Shown piece after piece: positions 21,356 to 34,045 of a stretch of 64,000 nt of DNA. The stretch is from the NCBI GenBank assembly GCA_948567375.1, contig OX419757.1, forward strand, positions 70,873,836 through 70,937,835, given 5' to 3'. Position 1 is the stretch's first letter, and every line of letters starts with the position of its first letter. The notes beneath the pieces are model-generated. The model saw only the letters and a program-made list of their open reading frames with translations. It was not told the origin of the DNA and did not search any database. The translations under genes and the position numbers were made by a program. The stretch is from Lunularia cruciata. Lineage: Eukaryota; Streptophyta; Marchantiopsida; Lunulariales; Lunulariaceae.

Positions 21356-24300
21356 TCAAGCCCGCATTGCATGCTCCCTCAGTTCGTTGGCACCATGGGC
21401 GAAATGACACCTGTCTCCAAAAGTACAAGTACCTTGCGCGTAGTTCTCACACATCTTGGTCTTGTAGTTGTGTGAGCCGAATCCTGCGGGCTTGACAGGC
21501 AGGTTATCTCGATGCATCAACACCTGACGCACCATTGTGCTGGCTTGTTTAATTTGCTCAAAAGATCCCTCCATTTCCACGTTCCTGAGAGTATGATCTG
21601 ATTCATGTTCCCGGATGGACAGCTTGGCTCCAGTCAGACGACAAATCTGCTTGGCGTTCACACCACCCTTTCCAATGATAGCACCCGCCAAAGAGGCCTC
21701 AATGCTAATTTTCGCGGTGGATGAGGCACCAAAAGATGCAGCTGCGGCTAATCCGGGAGGTGTTGGCTCTCGTAACCCGTAAGGTCTTCCCCCATCTCTC
21801 CCACCATTTCCACCCCCACCACCTCCGCCGCCTCCGCCATTACCACCAAATCTCCCCTCAGACGCGAACATTCCTCCGCCACCCGCTCCGCCTCCGGAGT
21901 TCTGCCTGTATCCACTACCGGAGGATGATGGTGCAGGGCCACGAGCCCTCGGAAACTCCATGATAGGCTCACGCTCAGGAGGGTTGTTTGAAGTATTCGA
22001 CTTACGCAGTTCTTTCTCCCCATGGGCAAAGTGACATTTATCGCCAAACCGGCATCCCTCAGGAGTGTCATACCGGTTACAAAGGCGAGTCTTGAATCCA
22101 CCCAGGTTGGCTCCCTGATCAGATGGGGATAAGGGAGCTGGAATACCGGCAGGACCAACACCGCCAAGAACCTTCCGCACACCACCCCCGCCTCCACCAC
22201 CACCTCCTCCTCCTCCACTGCCTCCACCACCACTACCACCTCCACCTCCACCACTCATACCGCTACTTGTACCCATGTTGGATAGTGGGGAGATACCCAA
22301 AGAGGCAACTCCGCCGGGAACATAGTGGAGGAAGTGACAGCCTTCCCCATAAGGGCAGCCAGATGTGCTGCAGGTCATAATAATCGCACATAATCAGATT
22401 GAAGGAAAAAAACACAAACATTGCGTAGAGAGCGCATGACAGCTCAAAAGGGACAGATGTCTTCGAAGGGACGAGATACTCATCAAGCATTCAGATTCAT
22501 GGAGATGGTCCAAACGAACCTGAAAAACTTGGTACAGGGTTTCGTGCGGTTGGCGTTCCCGGATCCGCCAGCCGAAAAATCCTTATCTGCCAATAAGAAG
22601 TGATTCGCATTCAGTCCCTTCCTAAAACGAAGCCTAGAGTCTAAACGCGATCTCCACTTCTTATTGTCTACCAACCGAGAGACCTTTAGCAGGAGGGGAT
22701 AACCATTTAGATAAAGCCGACCCTCAGGTCACCAACATTACGATTTCAGATAACCCGTTTACTACAATCGACCTATGCCCCAAGACGGTGAGAATATAAA
22801 AGGTTATACACATGGGATGGGATATATATGACGTGTAAGTGACATGACATAACGTGTAAGTGCCAAGACGAGACTGCGGTATACTGATCGTGACTACATT
22901 GGCTTCTGAGAATTGATGGAGCAGAACATGTGAATCTAAGGCGGGGTTATGTAAAGTTTCGGCGCTGCATACATTCACATGCTACAAACCTCCATTTCTT
23001 TAAGCGCTTCAACAACAGAACCTGGAACCGTAAGCATATCCGAGACATTGATCCTAAAAGAGTCCTAACGACTGAAAAGGCCCTGCCTTACTTACAGTTC
23101 TAGTCGAGCAAGAAGTCACGAAGTAGTAGTTGGCTGTAACTGGATCGAACCTATACCTACAGAAGAAACTTTGGCTGTCGGATTTGCAATCTTGTGAAGC
23201 GTGATGATATAACAACGCGACAAAACAGATTACATCTCGTCTGGACACCAAAATGGCACATTGATCCATGTGAAACCAACGGTAAAGTTTCAGTTTCATA
23301 AATCTTGCGCCAACAGCGGAGGGACCAGCACCAGTAAGGAGAGATTAAATGCTAAGTTCTTAAGCAAGTCACGGTGGATTATCTCCACAGATCGTTCACG
23401 GTGCAAAAGCAAAAGGATAGCGAGGTACGCTGAAGAAAACTTCTCAGGCCAAACAATGATCTGACGAACAACTAGGACAACTTGGGGACGGGACCATTAG
23501 GACCAGAGGGTGGACAGAAATATCAGTTCTGTTTAGGCCTAGGGGATGTAAACGGGAGGTCGGCATTACACAGGGGCCACGGTGAAAAGAAATGCGTGAT
23601 AACATTCCCAACGGTGACTACTGCAACAACACGGCACTCGCGAGTGGTACAGATCAAGACAAGGAAAGTTCGAGTGACGTATGCGCACTCAAATAAACAG
23701 ATAAAAAAAGGAAGGTACAGTAGAGGTTAATGACCAGACTTTAAGCATGACATAAAACCGTCCTGATGCCGACGAGTAACTGGCCTTCTCATTATTGGAA
23801 TCTTACACCACTTGCTCTGTACATTTTAGGCTCTAGGATAAATAATAAATAAATAAATGGTCCAACCAACTATGAACGGATCATACACGCACAAGTTGTG
23901 CACGCTCAGATGTGCAACAACCATATAACTCTCGTAACCACTCTCTCATCTCCCAGACACTCTCATCGGATCGATTGACCATTACGACGCTCGTGCACTG
24001 GTTTTCTATTCTCTACACTACGCAGCACAAAAATGGTCGCTACAACAAGCTAGCTGACAAAACATGTCACTGAGGGACTCAGGCGATAACAAGAGAAGTT
24101 TATCTTCAGAATAAGACTTCGACGAACCAGTTTATACTCAACTTGTCACGAGAAAAAATAACTAGAACACGACATGCAGTTTCCACCCTGTAACACCTAA
24201 AACTCTCAATGCAATGCACTAACGCCTCGAGGCTTCGATGTTCTGCTCTGCCACTAGACATGACAACGGCGAGGTTTCACACGCGAAATACCTGGGAGCA

Positions 24301-24511
24301 AAAGTGAGGAAGGAGGAGCAGAAGATAGGGAGCCGGTAGGAGCGCCAGGGACGTGTCTGAACCGGCAAGCATCTCCATAGGGACAACCTTCGGGAGTGTT
24401 GAACCTTTTGCACTCCATCTCACTGGCACCAACACCGGAGTGACCATTCCCATTGCCATTCAGCGCACTGTCCGCCCTAGGCCTCTTCCGCGGTGGACCA
24501 TAAGGATCCAT
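21356..24511 (-). CDS. KH domain and four-CCCH zinc-finger RNA-binding protein
   Basis: Three exons on the minus strand, 24511-24292, 22586-22520 and 22367-21356, joined by GT-AG introns with phases 1 and 2; together 1299 nt, 432 residues. ATG 24509-24511 opens MDPYGPPRKRPR, a probable nuclear localisation signal. CCCH fingers: C34-C43-C49-H53, C91-C100-C106-H110 and C192-C201-C207-H211 (all C-x8-C-x5-C-x3-H), and C402-C410-C416-H420 (C-x7-C-x5-C-x3-H). A KH domain at about 315-380 has the GKGG loop that grips single-stranded RNA. Long glycine runs (about 133-160 and before the KH domain) act as flexible linkers. Finger 2 is split by intron 2, and the small middle exon supplies its first Cys. 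The plant KH/CCCH family binds mRNA in nucleus or cytoplasm; the target of this member is unknown. All key residues are intact. Exon edges were placed by frame and family match, not transcripts. Confidence 0.9.
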
Positions 24512-26009
24512 AGCTGAGCTTGAACCAACAAGGCCACAGATCGACCAGTCTATCAACTAGTCAGGGCCTCGTAAAAAGCTTCACGGAGAAGCTGCTAATC
24601 TCACTAGCCTCTCCACACCATGAGTGATGATTCTCGGCTGCAATCGATCACCTGGATTCACATCAGCGCCAACCCCAAACCTCCTCTCCAACTCTCTTCT
24701 TCTTTTCCTCGTACAGTTCGCACGAAACTACGACGGAAGAGCGACCAAGCAGCAACACGCCATAGCCGACGATCAAGACAAAACCTCCGTGCCGGGAACG
24801 AAAACGGAGTTAGGAACGAAGGGCGAACTTACTAAGACGAACTGACATTTTGCACTCCGGAGGGTATATCAGCGTAAGAGGCGGCGCTAGGGCTAGCAAG
24901 CAAGCTCCTCAATCACAGAACCTTCATCATCTTCATCCAACTCCGTCGTCGTGAACAAAACATCTCCCTTTACCTTCGGCTCCAGCTGAGCTTCCCGAGA
25001 ACTAGGACAGAGGAGAAGGGTGAGTTCGACCTTCTTCAGGTCGACGACATCCATCGAGTGTGATGGAAGCCACCGAACAAAGCAGTACAGGTCCTTTTCC
25101 TTCCTTCCGCAGCTTTTCGACAAGAAATCATATCTCGCTCCTCACGTGGCTGCACGTTTGGTGAGAACCGGCAACTAATGGAGTCTGACCCGGCAGCTTT
25201 TGGAGATTTGGCGTTACCGAAAAATAATTTCCCGGGTAAGAAAGGTAGGTTTTGAAAAGATCTTATGTAATGATTCAGGAATTGGCGGGCGGATTCAATA
25301 TAGGCGAGCAGATGATTACAGGCGATTGCGTATCCCGGTGAGAAGTCGCCGAGTATTGACGTGGCTGGTCGACAGTTGTCTGCTGCTCTAGTGGCAGAGC
25401 TGGTGGTTGTCTCCACAACAGCGTCACTGAGATGTACATGCAGGGCAGGGGATGCATTTAGACCGTTGGATTACGTTTGACTCGAGTTTCCACGATTCTC
25501 TCACTTTGTCAGTTTGGAGAACCTGCCTCAGTGAGAACCACAGCTTCTCACTGCATCGCACATTATGAGGTTCATGTACTTTGTACATATAAACGGTCGA
25601 AAGTATGATGGCTATTGCTCCGGATTTGGCTCATTTGACACGGCTCCTCATCACCGGTTACCTAGACAAGAGAAAAATAAACACCAAAAGGCAAGGGAAA
25701 AGCCATGATATTAATGAAGTTTCTCAAGATTGAAATTATCGTAGTCGGAGGATATTAATCAATTGTCTAGTGACAACGATAGTTATCGGATTTCAATATT
25801 GATTTGTCGTGGTTGACTCTCTCATTTACGTAATTACAAGATTTTATATTGTATTGAAGTATAGACATTTAGATGGGTGCTTTTGAGTTCAGTTTGACAT
25901 TTTTTATTTTGAAAATAAATGATTATTTTTAATTAATTTCCTCTTATTTGACTTTAACGTTCTATTATGAAATATGGTAGTCATATGATTCCACATGGGT
26001 TACCATATT
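24512..26009. other. Upstream of the KH/CCCH gene; no second gene proven
   Basis: 24512 to about 24850 should hold the promoter and 5' UTR of the KH/CCCH gene. Further on, minus frames at 24893-25123 (with an acidic TTTELDEDDEGSVIEELAC end) and 25036-25416 overlap each other and match nothing I know; either could be an exon of an unrecognised gene. After 25.6 kb the sequence turns AT-rich. Confidence 0.35.
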
Positions 26010-26114
26010 GGATCTTAATCTTATAGAAGAAGAAGGACGACCACGTAGAAAAAAAGAAGGATGGGAAGACCCCATCAAGCGGTACAAGGGAGAGATGAAA
26101 AAGGTAAAATGGAG

Positions 26115-27240
26115 CTAAGCCCTAATAGAGTCTATATGAGAGATATGCCCCACTGCACCTAAGATATCTGAGCTATGCAAGTCATGTGGTCTACAAACAA
26201 CTGGAGCATCCGAAGAAGCATCACCTAGTGTAATTGTTCTCCTATGGATTGCACCAGCCATTGGCCTTTGTAGAGCAATGGACACACGCTGTCTAAAATA
26301 TGCTACAAAGTATAAAAGTGAGGATGGTACCCCCTGGCACCTATCATGATAAGCTCTCGTGCACTCCTTGACAAATGTGTCAAATGTTGTGTCCATCGTT
26401 CCATATAACTCCAAGGCTAGAGGAACAAAGAGGTGGCCTCGCTGCATGCCCCTATACTTGGAGACCTTGCGACCTGCTACTATGCTTGTCGCCCATCAGG
26501 GGGATGGGTAATCACTCCCTCCGAGACTATATCTCACGTAGGGTATGTAATCGTGACATCTGCTATCATCACCTGATCATCTTGGACCAAGTATAAGTTT
26601 GTCTTGACATGTGTCGTTTGCAAAGCATACAAATGCTCTCTCCAAGCCAAGTATTCACTCTCTCTTGCCATAGCAAACACAATGTCTCTAATAGCATCAT
26701 GGGTAGCTATCCTCTGTCCTCCAAAAGGACACCGTGTCATATGGACCACTGCTGCATCTAGTGTAGAACCACACTCACAAGAGAGTAAAGAAGATGCAGA
26801 TGTGTGGACCAAACCTAGGACACCGTGTCATATGGACCACTGCTGCATCTAGTGTAGAACCACACTCACAAGTGAGTAAAGAAGATGCAGATGTGTGGAC
26901 CAAACCTATGCAAAATCTCATTGTTACAGAGAAAGTAGTTGGTGCAGGCTGAAATGACCTAATGCATAGTCAAGCTAAGATCCAACAGCCTGCACCCTTG
27001 CTAAAGCAAGAGCGGAGATGTACTCTCGTAGCTTGAGGAATGGACGAGTCAACTAAGAGAGAACGTAGTGTATGCTTACACTATCACTCCATCAAGGACA
27101 ACTATAAACCTCTATTCCAATCTAATGATAGTGAAGCAAAAGATGGAAAGTCCTCTTGTGCCCGTGGTGATAGACTATCTCTCTCTGCCGCAATAACATA
27201 TGGAGAGAAAAGGATCTCTCCTCCGCCTCTATCACATAAG
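26115..27240 (-). pseudogene. L2: zinc motif and restriction-like endonuclease part
   Basis: Colinear with L1 7966-9003. CECGSTLDAAVVHMTRC and RIATHDAIRD are readable near 26770-26700, and the C-terminal block MQRGHLFVPLALELYG at 26447 runs to the stop at 26115. Differences include the 91-bp duplication at 26727-26908, which shifts the frame, and several point changes. The TGA that interrupts L1 is also here, at 27086-27084, followed at once by a TAG. Confidence 0.75.
26727..26908 (-). repeat. 91-bp tandem duplication inside L2
   Basis: Two units, 26727-26817 and 26818-26908, both beginning ggacaccgtgtcatatgg, differ at one or two bases. L1 has one copy of this segment. As 91 is not a multiple of three, the duplication breaks the zinc-motif frame. 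Confidence 0.85.
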
Positions 27241-27981
27241 TGTAATACCAAGAGCTAGCCATATGATCTAGACGTGAAATTTGGTTTGGTAACATCTAGA
27301 ATGATGTTATACATGATGGTCACACTAGATCAGATAGAAGTATCATCAAAAGAGAACTTCTACTAATAGGGCAGAAACCAAAATAGACTTGAAAACCTTA
27401 GAACCAATAGCTAGACATATGATTTAAAGGTGAGAATTGGTTTGGTAACATCTGGAAGGATGTTACACATGATGGACTAAACAGATCAGAAAGAAGTATC
27501 ACCAAAAGTGGACTTCTACTAATAGAGTAGGAACCAAAATATGCCTGAAATCTTTGAAGGCAATTTCAAAGGCCTAAACGGATGAATTGGGCCTTGAAAA
27601 TGTGCACAATCCCCACCCCCCAAACAAAAGATAGGTTGGCCTTCCCTCCCCCTATTTTGTCTTGTTGAGAGATTTCCAATGGTACCTTACCCACGTGATT
27701 TTGAGATTCCTACAAGAAGATTCTCTAAAAGATTCATTCCAATCAAAGCTTATTTGACCAACCAGATAGGACCTAGACCAACATGTCACCCATCCAAGTA
27801 AGTAATCCAAGGGTGAAGCTTGCTGACATGTCATCTATCTCTGTGCCTAATCCTATGGTGGAGCTTCATTGGAGGAGATCCTCTTTGTCTATATAATAAA
27901 GAGAAGGTGCTCTTTTGGGGCATCAAATGATTGAGTGTGAAATTTGTATTTTCTCTCTTCTCTTGTCCTTGGAGTATTACA
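27241..27981 (+). mobile_element. Solo LTR (TGTAATAC family) nested in L2
   Basis: Starts TGTAATAC and ends GTATTACA, perfect 8-bp inverted ends. It is flanked by ataag (27236-27240) and ataaa (27982-27986), a 5-bp target duplication with one change; removing the insert restores the L1-like sequence cataa-tctccaa-accggcctatca. Within it a 156-bp unit is duplicated (27253-27408 and 27409-27564). A TATA-like tatataataaa lies near 27892. Related copies are at 42947-43502 and from 36628. Confidence 0.85.
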
Positions 27982-29400
27982 ATAAATCTCCAAGACCGGC
28001 CTATCAACAACCACAAAACAAAAGGAAAGTAGGGGTGCCAAGAGAGCATAACTACCCAAAAACACTATAGGTGCAATCTCCTCCATAGATAGAAAGCCAA
28101 CCCCTCCATACAAGATCGGCAAAGTTGTTTATCTACATGCCAAATCCCCTATCACACACTCAAATGTCTTTGGTCCAATAATATCACCAAAGACTCCCAT
28201 AATCCTCCTATCAAAGGCTCTTAAACATGATAAGAAGGACGAGGAGGGAGGAAATGTATAGATGAGGTATGACGGTCAACGAGCAATACTAGTGGAGAGT
28301 ATACCAAATGCCACCTATGGATCTCCTAGTAATAGAAGGTCATCCACATGGAGAACATCCTCTACAAGGCAGCATCTAAGAAGCATGTGACAAAATCCTC
28401 AGATCCTACTAGCACTCCAAGAACACGAAGTCCTTGTATAGATATGATACACCCCTCTAGAAGCTCAAGGTGGGGAGGAATACCTAAAGAGGACCATGCT
28501 TTTCACTTTGATACATTGACTCTCAAGCCTACTAGATGTAGCTTGGTAGTCAAGTGGTCAAAGGCCTGCCTAATCTGATTTGTGGGGCCCACAATGTTTT
28601 TATCATCTACCAAGGAGGGAAATACACAACCTGACATGTCCAACATAGTAGATAGGAGAGCTCTAAGGTGATCCATGGCAAATAAGGGTCCTCCTAATGG
28701 ATCTCCTTGACGTGTACCCACAATTGACTCCAAGACAATGACTCCTTCTTGTGAACCATCATGTTTGTAGTAAAGTGAAGCAAGAGAGCCATAAAAAGAC
28801 CGCATAAAATGAATAAGACTTGCCAAGGATCCACCAGCCTCCCTAAGCTCTCTAAAGATGGATGCCCATGAGATGCTATAAAAGCGTTCTCAACATCCAT
28901 CTATTGGATGATCCACTCCAAATGGATATCTAGGAGTGCCCAAATGCCTAGAGATATAGCCTCACATCTTCCAAGTGTAGCTACTCCAAATTGATGTGGA
29001 TTGAGGTGTTGTTGAAAGTGAGAATAATGCTAAAGGACAATGGTATGACTGACCAAATGCAAAAAGATCTCTCCAATAGCAATCAGTCTAATGCACTTTG
29101 TGTCCTTCTCCATCACGAGAAGTCGACTAGCACCTAACACTCGACTACTAACATACATAAGAATGTCTCCTCTCATTGTTGCTACAGCCACCTAAAACAA
29201 CTCGATAAAACCACTAGAAGGATCATCTGCCTGAAAGCAATCTCCAAGTTGCTCATAAACCATCCCTGACAAGCCTTTTGAGGAAAGGCGAAGGGCAATG
29301 CACAATGCCTATGCAAAAAGAAACCTATCAAGAATAAAGGTTGCTCAAGCTGATCATCTAAGACCACTAATGATAGTCACTCTACTACTATAGGATGTAG
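27982..29400 (-). pseudogene. L2: reverse transcriptase relic
   Basis: Readable pieces in order: CIRLIAIGEIFLHLVS (29.08 kb), HQFGVATLGRCEA (about 28.97), MDVENAFIASHGHPS (28900), GTRQGDPLGGPLFAMDHLRALL (split here; about 28720-28650), FPSLVDDKNIVGP (28620-28580, the catalytic motif with V before DD) and GLRVNVSK (28503 region), then PILYGGVGFLSMEEIAP near 28115. The order matches LINE reverse transcriptases of the type followed by a zinc motif and restriction-like nuclease. Several frameshifts and stops separate the pieces. Confidence 0.8.
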
Positions 29401-29640
29401 TGAGTGTAGAGAAGACATATTCTCATCAATAGGACTCACCATAAACAAAGGGTGTAGTGCTCATACTACTCTACTAAACTCTCCCGCCTGACCCAATGTT
29501 CCACACCACCGTAATCGAGTGGACTTTGTGGTCTCCTATGGTGAAACTTATCTCCTAAAACATGTAGCCCTAACAGACTCCTCTTGAAAGGCCGCTCAAT
29601 CCCTTGCTCAAAATTGAAAATCTAACAACCACCTATTTTT

Positions 29641-30177
29641 GTCCGACATGTCCCCCTCTAGCATAAGGTCCTAAGCATAGATCTTAATCTTACTAGGTTA
29701 AGGGTTATTTTCTAAATATTTTCTAACAAAAGCTCTAAAATTTTTTTTGTAAATAGTCATATATACATTCATATGTAGATGATATATTATACATATTTTA
29801 TACTCACCATATATATTAAGATTGACCTTTTGGATGATCTTTTACATATCACAAGAGTTACACTTGTACTTGTGAGTACAAAATGATTGATAAAATGAAG
29901 CCTAGAATGTAAATGATATTAAAAAAGACTCTAATATGCCTTTTACTAAATTTTTATGTTGGGGTTTTCTCTATAATATTGATAATAATCATATTAATAT
30001 AACTATTCTTTTAGCAATTTCATTTTTAATTCTAATTCTGCTTTTATTTTATCCACATAGATATATAGTTTATTCTCTTTCTTAGTGAGAAAGATGCTAA
30101 GATAATAGTATCAAACTGTAGATAATTGATGCTTGGATTTTGGTGGGCCAAGATGAGATACTTATACACCCAGTGTG
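29641..30177. other. AT-rich spacer, no gene seen
   Basis: Low-complexity AT-rich sequence without open frames or recognised repeats. Confidence 0.5.
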
Positions 30178-30297
30178 CATCTCATCTAGACAAAAAGGCT
30201 ACCGTGTAGGAAAAACGAAGGATGGGAAGACCCCATCAAGCCGTACAAGGGAGAAACAAAAAAGGTAACATGGGGCTAAGCCCCACATCTTATCTAG
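30178..30297 (-). mobile_element. 96-bp LINE 3'-end insertion with 12-bp target duplication
   Basis: catctcatctag (30178-30189) and catcttatctag (30286-30297) differ at one base and flank 96 bases that match only the LINE 3' terminus on the minus strand, including the intact hairpin and a ctacacggtagcc version of the terminal box. Confidence 0.7.
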
Positions 30298-31155
30298 TAG
30301 ACTCCATACTTGGTGGCTTCAAGAAATCTAGACCAAGTTAAGTAGCCTTAAAGACGCTACTTAAGGCTCTAATACACTTAACTATACTAGGTGAGATTTG
30401 AGGGCTTTTGGCCCCTCCTTTTATATTTCTAAGGAATTTATGTTCCAACTCGAATTATAGAGAATCTTTTCTTCCTTTCTTTTCTCTTAATATAAGGCAG
30501 TGGTTATTTTTATTCTAAATGTTTTACCCGTAGTTCAAAAAATTCTCCTGTCTTGTTCATATGGTCTTATTTAGATAGTGCAAAGTCATTGGCATTGTTT
30601 CTTAACAGATTAAATGTCAAGATTCCTTAAAAGATTAAATATCTCTCTTCTTTCTAAATCTATATTGATATATTTCTAGTTCAATAAGTGGCGATAGTCT
30701 TTCGTATCATCGAACATGTGTACCACTATATGTCTATTAATATTAATACTTTAATTTGATGTACATTTAGACTTAAATATCTTGTGTAATTGATTTATCT
30801 ATATTAAATTTCAAACTAATGAGCTTCAAATTACTAAAACATGTACTTAACTGTAAGGTTATTCCTAAAGAGAATTTCCGTTTCACTCTCTAGAAATCAT
30901 ATTTAGATGGTAATGATGTATTTCTTAAGAAATAACTAGAAAATATACTTTTATATAAGATGTTATTATCATCTTCAGTATAGGAGAAATAATTATTCTC
31001 ATTGGTGTTCCAGTGAAAATATGGATTAAACTAAGAGTTGCTCAATTTGGTTTATATCAATACATAATGTTCCTTTATTAGTAGCTTGGGTACGGATTAT
31101 TAATAAGAGGAAATATATAATTTATTACCTAATTATTATTTTTATTAAATCTTTC
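30298..31155. other. AT-rich spacer, no gene seen
   Basis: No open frame, RNA gene or recognised element. Confidence 0.5.
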
Positions 31156-31406
31156 AAATCCAACTTCAATTTAGAATAGGCCTTATTGAGATCAGTAGTG
31201 TACATAGGTGGATACATATACATTAAACCTTCATGATACCTTTTTTAAACTCAATGAGACCTGTTCTAAATTGAAGTTGGATATGAATAATCATGGATAG
31301 ACATGCTCAATAAAAAAGATGCTAGTGTAATATATGTGGATACATATACATAAAATTTTCATACTACACTACTCAATAAGGCTTATTCTAACTTGAAGCT
31401 GGATTT
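31156..31406. repeat. Foldback repeat with three related arms
   Basis: The arm at 31156-31190 is the inverse complement of 31250-31282 (3 mismatches in 33) and of 31372-31406 (3 in 35). The stretches after the first arm and before the third share a direct repeat, gtggatacatatacat. It resembles a MITE or foldback element with a partial duplication. Confidence 0.6.
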
Positions 31407-31743
31407 AAATACACAAACCAACTAATTAATTTTATAGTTTTACTAGCAAATATAGCATAGCAACATATCCACAATCTTAGTGTGATCCTTCTACCTTGTA
31501 TGGTTTGTTTTGTAAGTAGGTAGACATTGAAAAATTTATGTTATTCTTGTTTTAAATCTACTTTTTCTTCTTCCCTTTATTGATAGTATAAAAATTTCAC
31601 TACCATTGCACTTAAACTCAAGTATTATTACTTTGAGATCTTGAGTAGCCTCTTGCACATTCTCACAGATTTCATATTTATCCACTTTGTCATATATTCC
31701 ACAAGAAACAACCTCATCAATGAGTTTCTTCTTCTCTTCTTCT

Positions 31744-31792
31744 TGACGGGTCTTCCCATCCTTCATTTTTCCTATGTGGTCGCCTTCTTTGA
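31744..31792 (+). repeat. Tiny LINE 3'-end fragment
   Basis: About 45 bases, gacgggtcttcccatccttcatttttcctatgtggtcgcc, match the hairpin and terminal box of the LINE. Confidence 0.65.
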
Positions 31793-33399
31793 TCCCTAAG
31801 ACCTTCCTACCTTATTTTCTCTTATTTTCTTATAAGGAGATACCACCAAGACAAGGAGAAAGATACATAGAAGCAACTATAAGCAACAAAAAAGAGTCTT
31901 GCAATGAGAAAAAAACATTTTGTAAGTTGAAAAATTCTATTGCAATTGTAATTTAGAAGTAGCACTTTATGTGAATACTTGTATTTTGGGTTGGAAATTC
32001 TCTACCATTGAAGAAAATTTTATTCTCAAAATATTTTCTTCATCCTAATAAAACACATTTGCTCCATGCCACTCAATTATGAGTTAAAACTCTCAAAGTC
32101 AAATTCTTGTTACTATTCAAATAATTTTATTGTCAAATTCCTCATGGTCAAATAATTCCTGAAGATCTTTTGTATTGAAAATTCAAACAAAATATAATTC
32201 AAGGTTAATTTATTTTTGCAAGCCAAATCTTCTTCCAGGTCAAATTCTCAATTTCAACTTCTTCTTAGGAGTTGAATCTTCTTAAAGGTCAACTCTTCTT
32301 GAGGATCAAATTCCTCAAGGTCAAATACTTTGTAAAGGTGTAAATCTTCTTGAATTGGAATGTTTATTTTATTATAAGACTCAAAGCTTAATCTTTGAGG
32401 TACAAAAAAGTATGGAAGTAATCATGCATTTAGTAAAATAAATTCATATAGAAAAAACCTTCAAGATTTTTAAACTCCATCTTTTTGACTAAATACTATT
32501 TTACCTCAAAAACTCTTTTATACCATAGGGAAGAGAAAGTGAGAACAATTGTGACTACTCATTTTTCCTTTCTGTCCCCATTTTTGCTTGCTTCTAGTAG
32601 TTTAGTAGTGTTTAAAATAATAGATTAAGCCATAAAATAAAACTATTAGTCCGTGATTCATCCTAAAAGAAGTCCAAATCTAGCTCAACAAACCTCATGT
32701 TGATTACAATTTTCCATAATAAAGACCAGAGTTCTCCCACTAGGACCAAAAAAATCAACTTTGTATCATATCCTATTCATATTGAATGAACCATTTCACA
32801 AAGCCTACAATATGAGATGACTCACAATGATGACAAAAGTTTGTTGAACTACTTTGTACAAGCCACATAGTGATAATATTCAATCAAAAGGATGTTTTGC
32901 AAAATTTTGTTGCTAGTTCAAAAGTCTACCTATTATGACTTTAATGTGTTGCCAAAGAACCATTTGCAACTATTTTGCACAACAAATTTGTGTTTATGCC
33001 ATTTGACCATGATCCTTTGCCAACCGCCATGATGGTTGAGGAGCAACCCAACACGGGGTCTAAAAAAAGCCAACCCTACCACACAAGAAGTTAATTTGTA
33101 CTTGTGTCGTCTTTCATTCTTCTTGCGCAAGAAATGCTCAAACCGTTGTCCAAGATCCACTACAGACTAGAGTACAAAAGTCCATGACTAACAGAATCTT
33201 AAGGGATAATAGGAAAGAAATTAGATCTACATACTTGCAAGATGGTAAACCAAGAAATGGTGGTTATGATAGAAGTGAAATCATGCAAAGTGGATGAGAG
33301 TATTTGCAAACCAAATTATCCGAATTGGAATTGCATTATGGAATAGAGTACTTGAAAAGTACAAATCTAAACTTCTTGTTGTGGGACTTTTCATGTTTA
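31793..33399. other. AT-rich sequence, no gene seen
   Basis: Around 32.1-32.35 kb a loose motif (caaattcttc-aggtcaa) recurs many times without fixed spacing. No coding evidence. Confidence 0.45.
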
Positions 33400-34045
33400 T
33401 ATACATCGCTACACAATATATATTATTGTCAAAACCATACAATATAGAAGCATAACTCATAAAGAAGTCGTACATGAACTCTAAAGTACCACAATAATCA
33501 ATTTGGTCTTCACTCAAAGCACAACTCAGATAAGTATTCAACTTGGGTAAGAATTCAATCCTCAACTCAATAATCTATCAATAACAGGCACTACTTACAA
33601 TCAAGCCATATCCACTCTAGTTAAGAGACTCTAGGTGATGCTCACCGGCCTCTATCCTAGAACTCAAGAGCTCAACATCAAAGAAGTTAGCTCTTTAAAG
33701 CTACATTTTAAAGGTATATCCCTTTGCTCAACTTGGAACTCTTGTTGTAATGGTAACATTGATAGTCCATTTGATGATGCAAATGGTGCAAGTGATGATG
33801 AGTTCCATGATGTGATCAATAGCCCTAATATAAAATCTGGCCACCACTAAGTAATATTTGAGCAACAATTAATTTGAATCTAACTACCAAGAGTATCACT
33901 CCAATGTTTGAGTAAACTAGCTTTGGGGCTACAAATGTCATGACAACTATTGTGATATATGCATTGTTGTCAATATTATAAATTATAAAAGCACAACTCA
34001 TATAGAGGTCATACATGAACTCTAAAGTACCACAACCCTCCCTAA
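33400..34045 (-). repeat. LTR remnants: G1-type LTR piece between two copies of a second LTR start
   Basis: 33550-33945 is a diverged copy of the first 400 bases of the G1 LTR, same orientation (shared landmarks include tcaccggcctct, ctcaacatca-agaagt-agctcttt and ctacaaatg-c-tgaca). On each side lies a direct repeat of about 95 bases (33400-33496 and 33947-34034) that on the minus strand starts TGTGGTACTTTAGAG. The outer one directly follows a purine tract, TTAGGGAGGGT (34045-34035), as a 3' LTR start should. Confidence 0.55.

Larger units (their letters stand above)
26010..29640 (-). mobile_element. LINE copy L2: long, decayed, with nested solo LTR
   Basis: Minus-strand relative of L1 that keeps much more of the element. 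From the 5' side (high coordinates): region before the reverse transcriptase (29.5-29.1 kb), reverse transcriptase (29.1-28.4), thumb and connection (28.4-27.98), solo LTR (27981-27241), zinc motif and nuclease (27240-26115) and the 3' UTR with hairpin (about 26066). Frameshifts, stops and a 91-bp duplication make it dead. The 5' end is uncertain. Confidence 0.8.

Noticed and set aside
21721..22254. Long alternative frames across the KH/CCCH exon 3
   Set aside because: Shadows of the glycine-codon runs; the minus frame with four fingers and KH is the real one.
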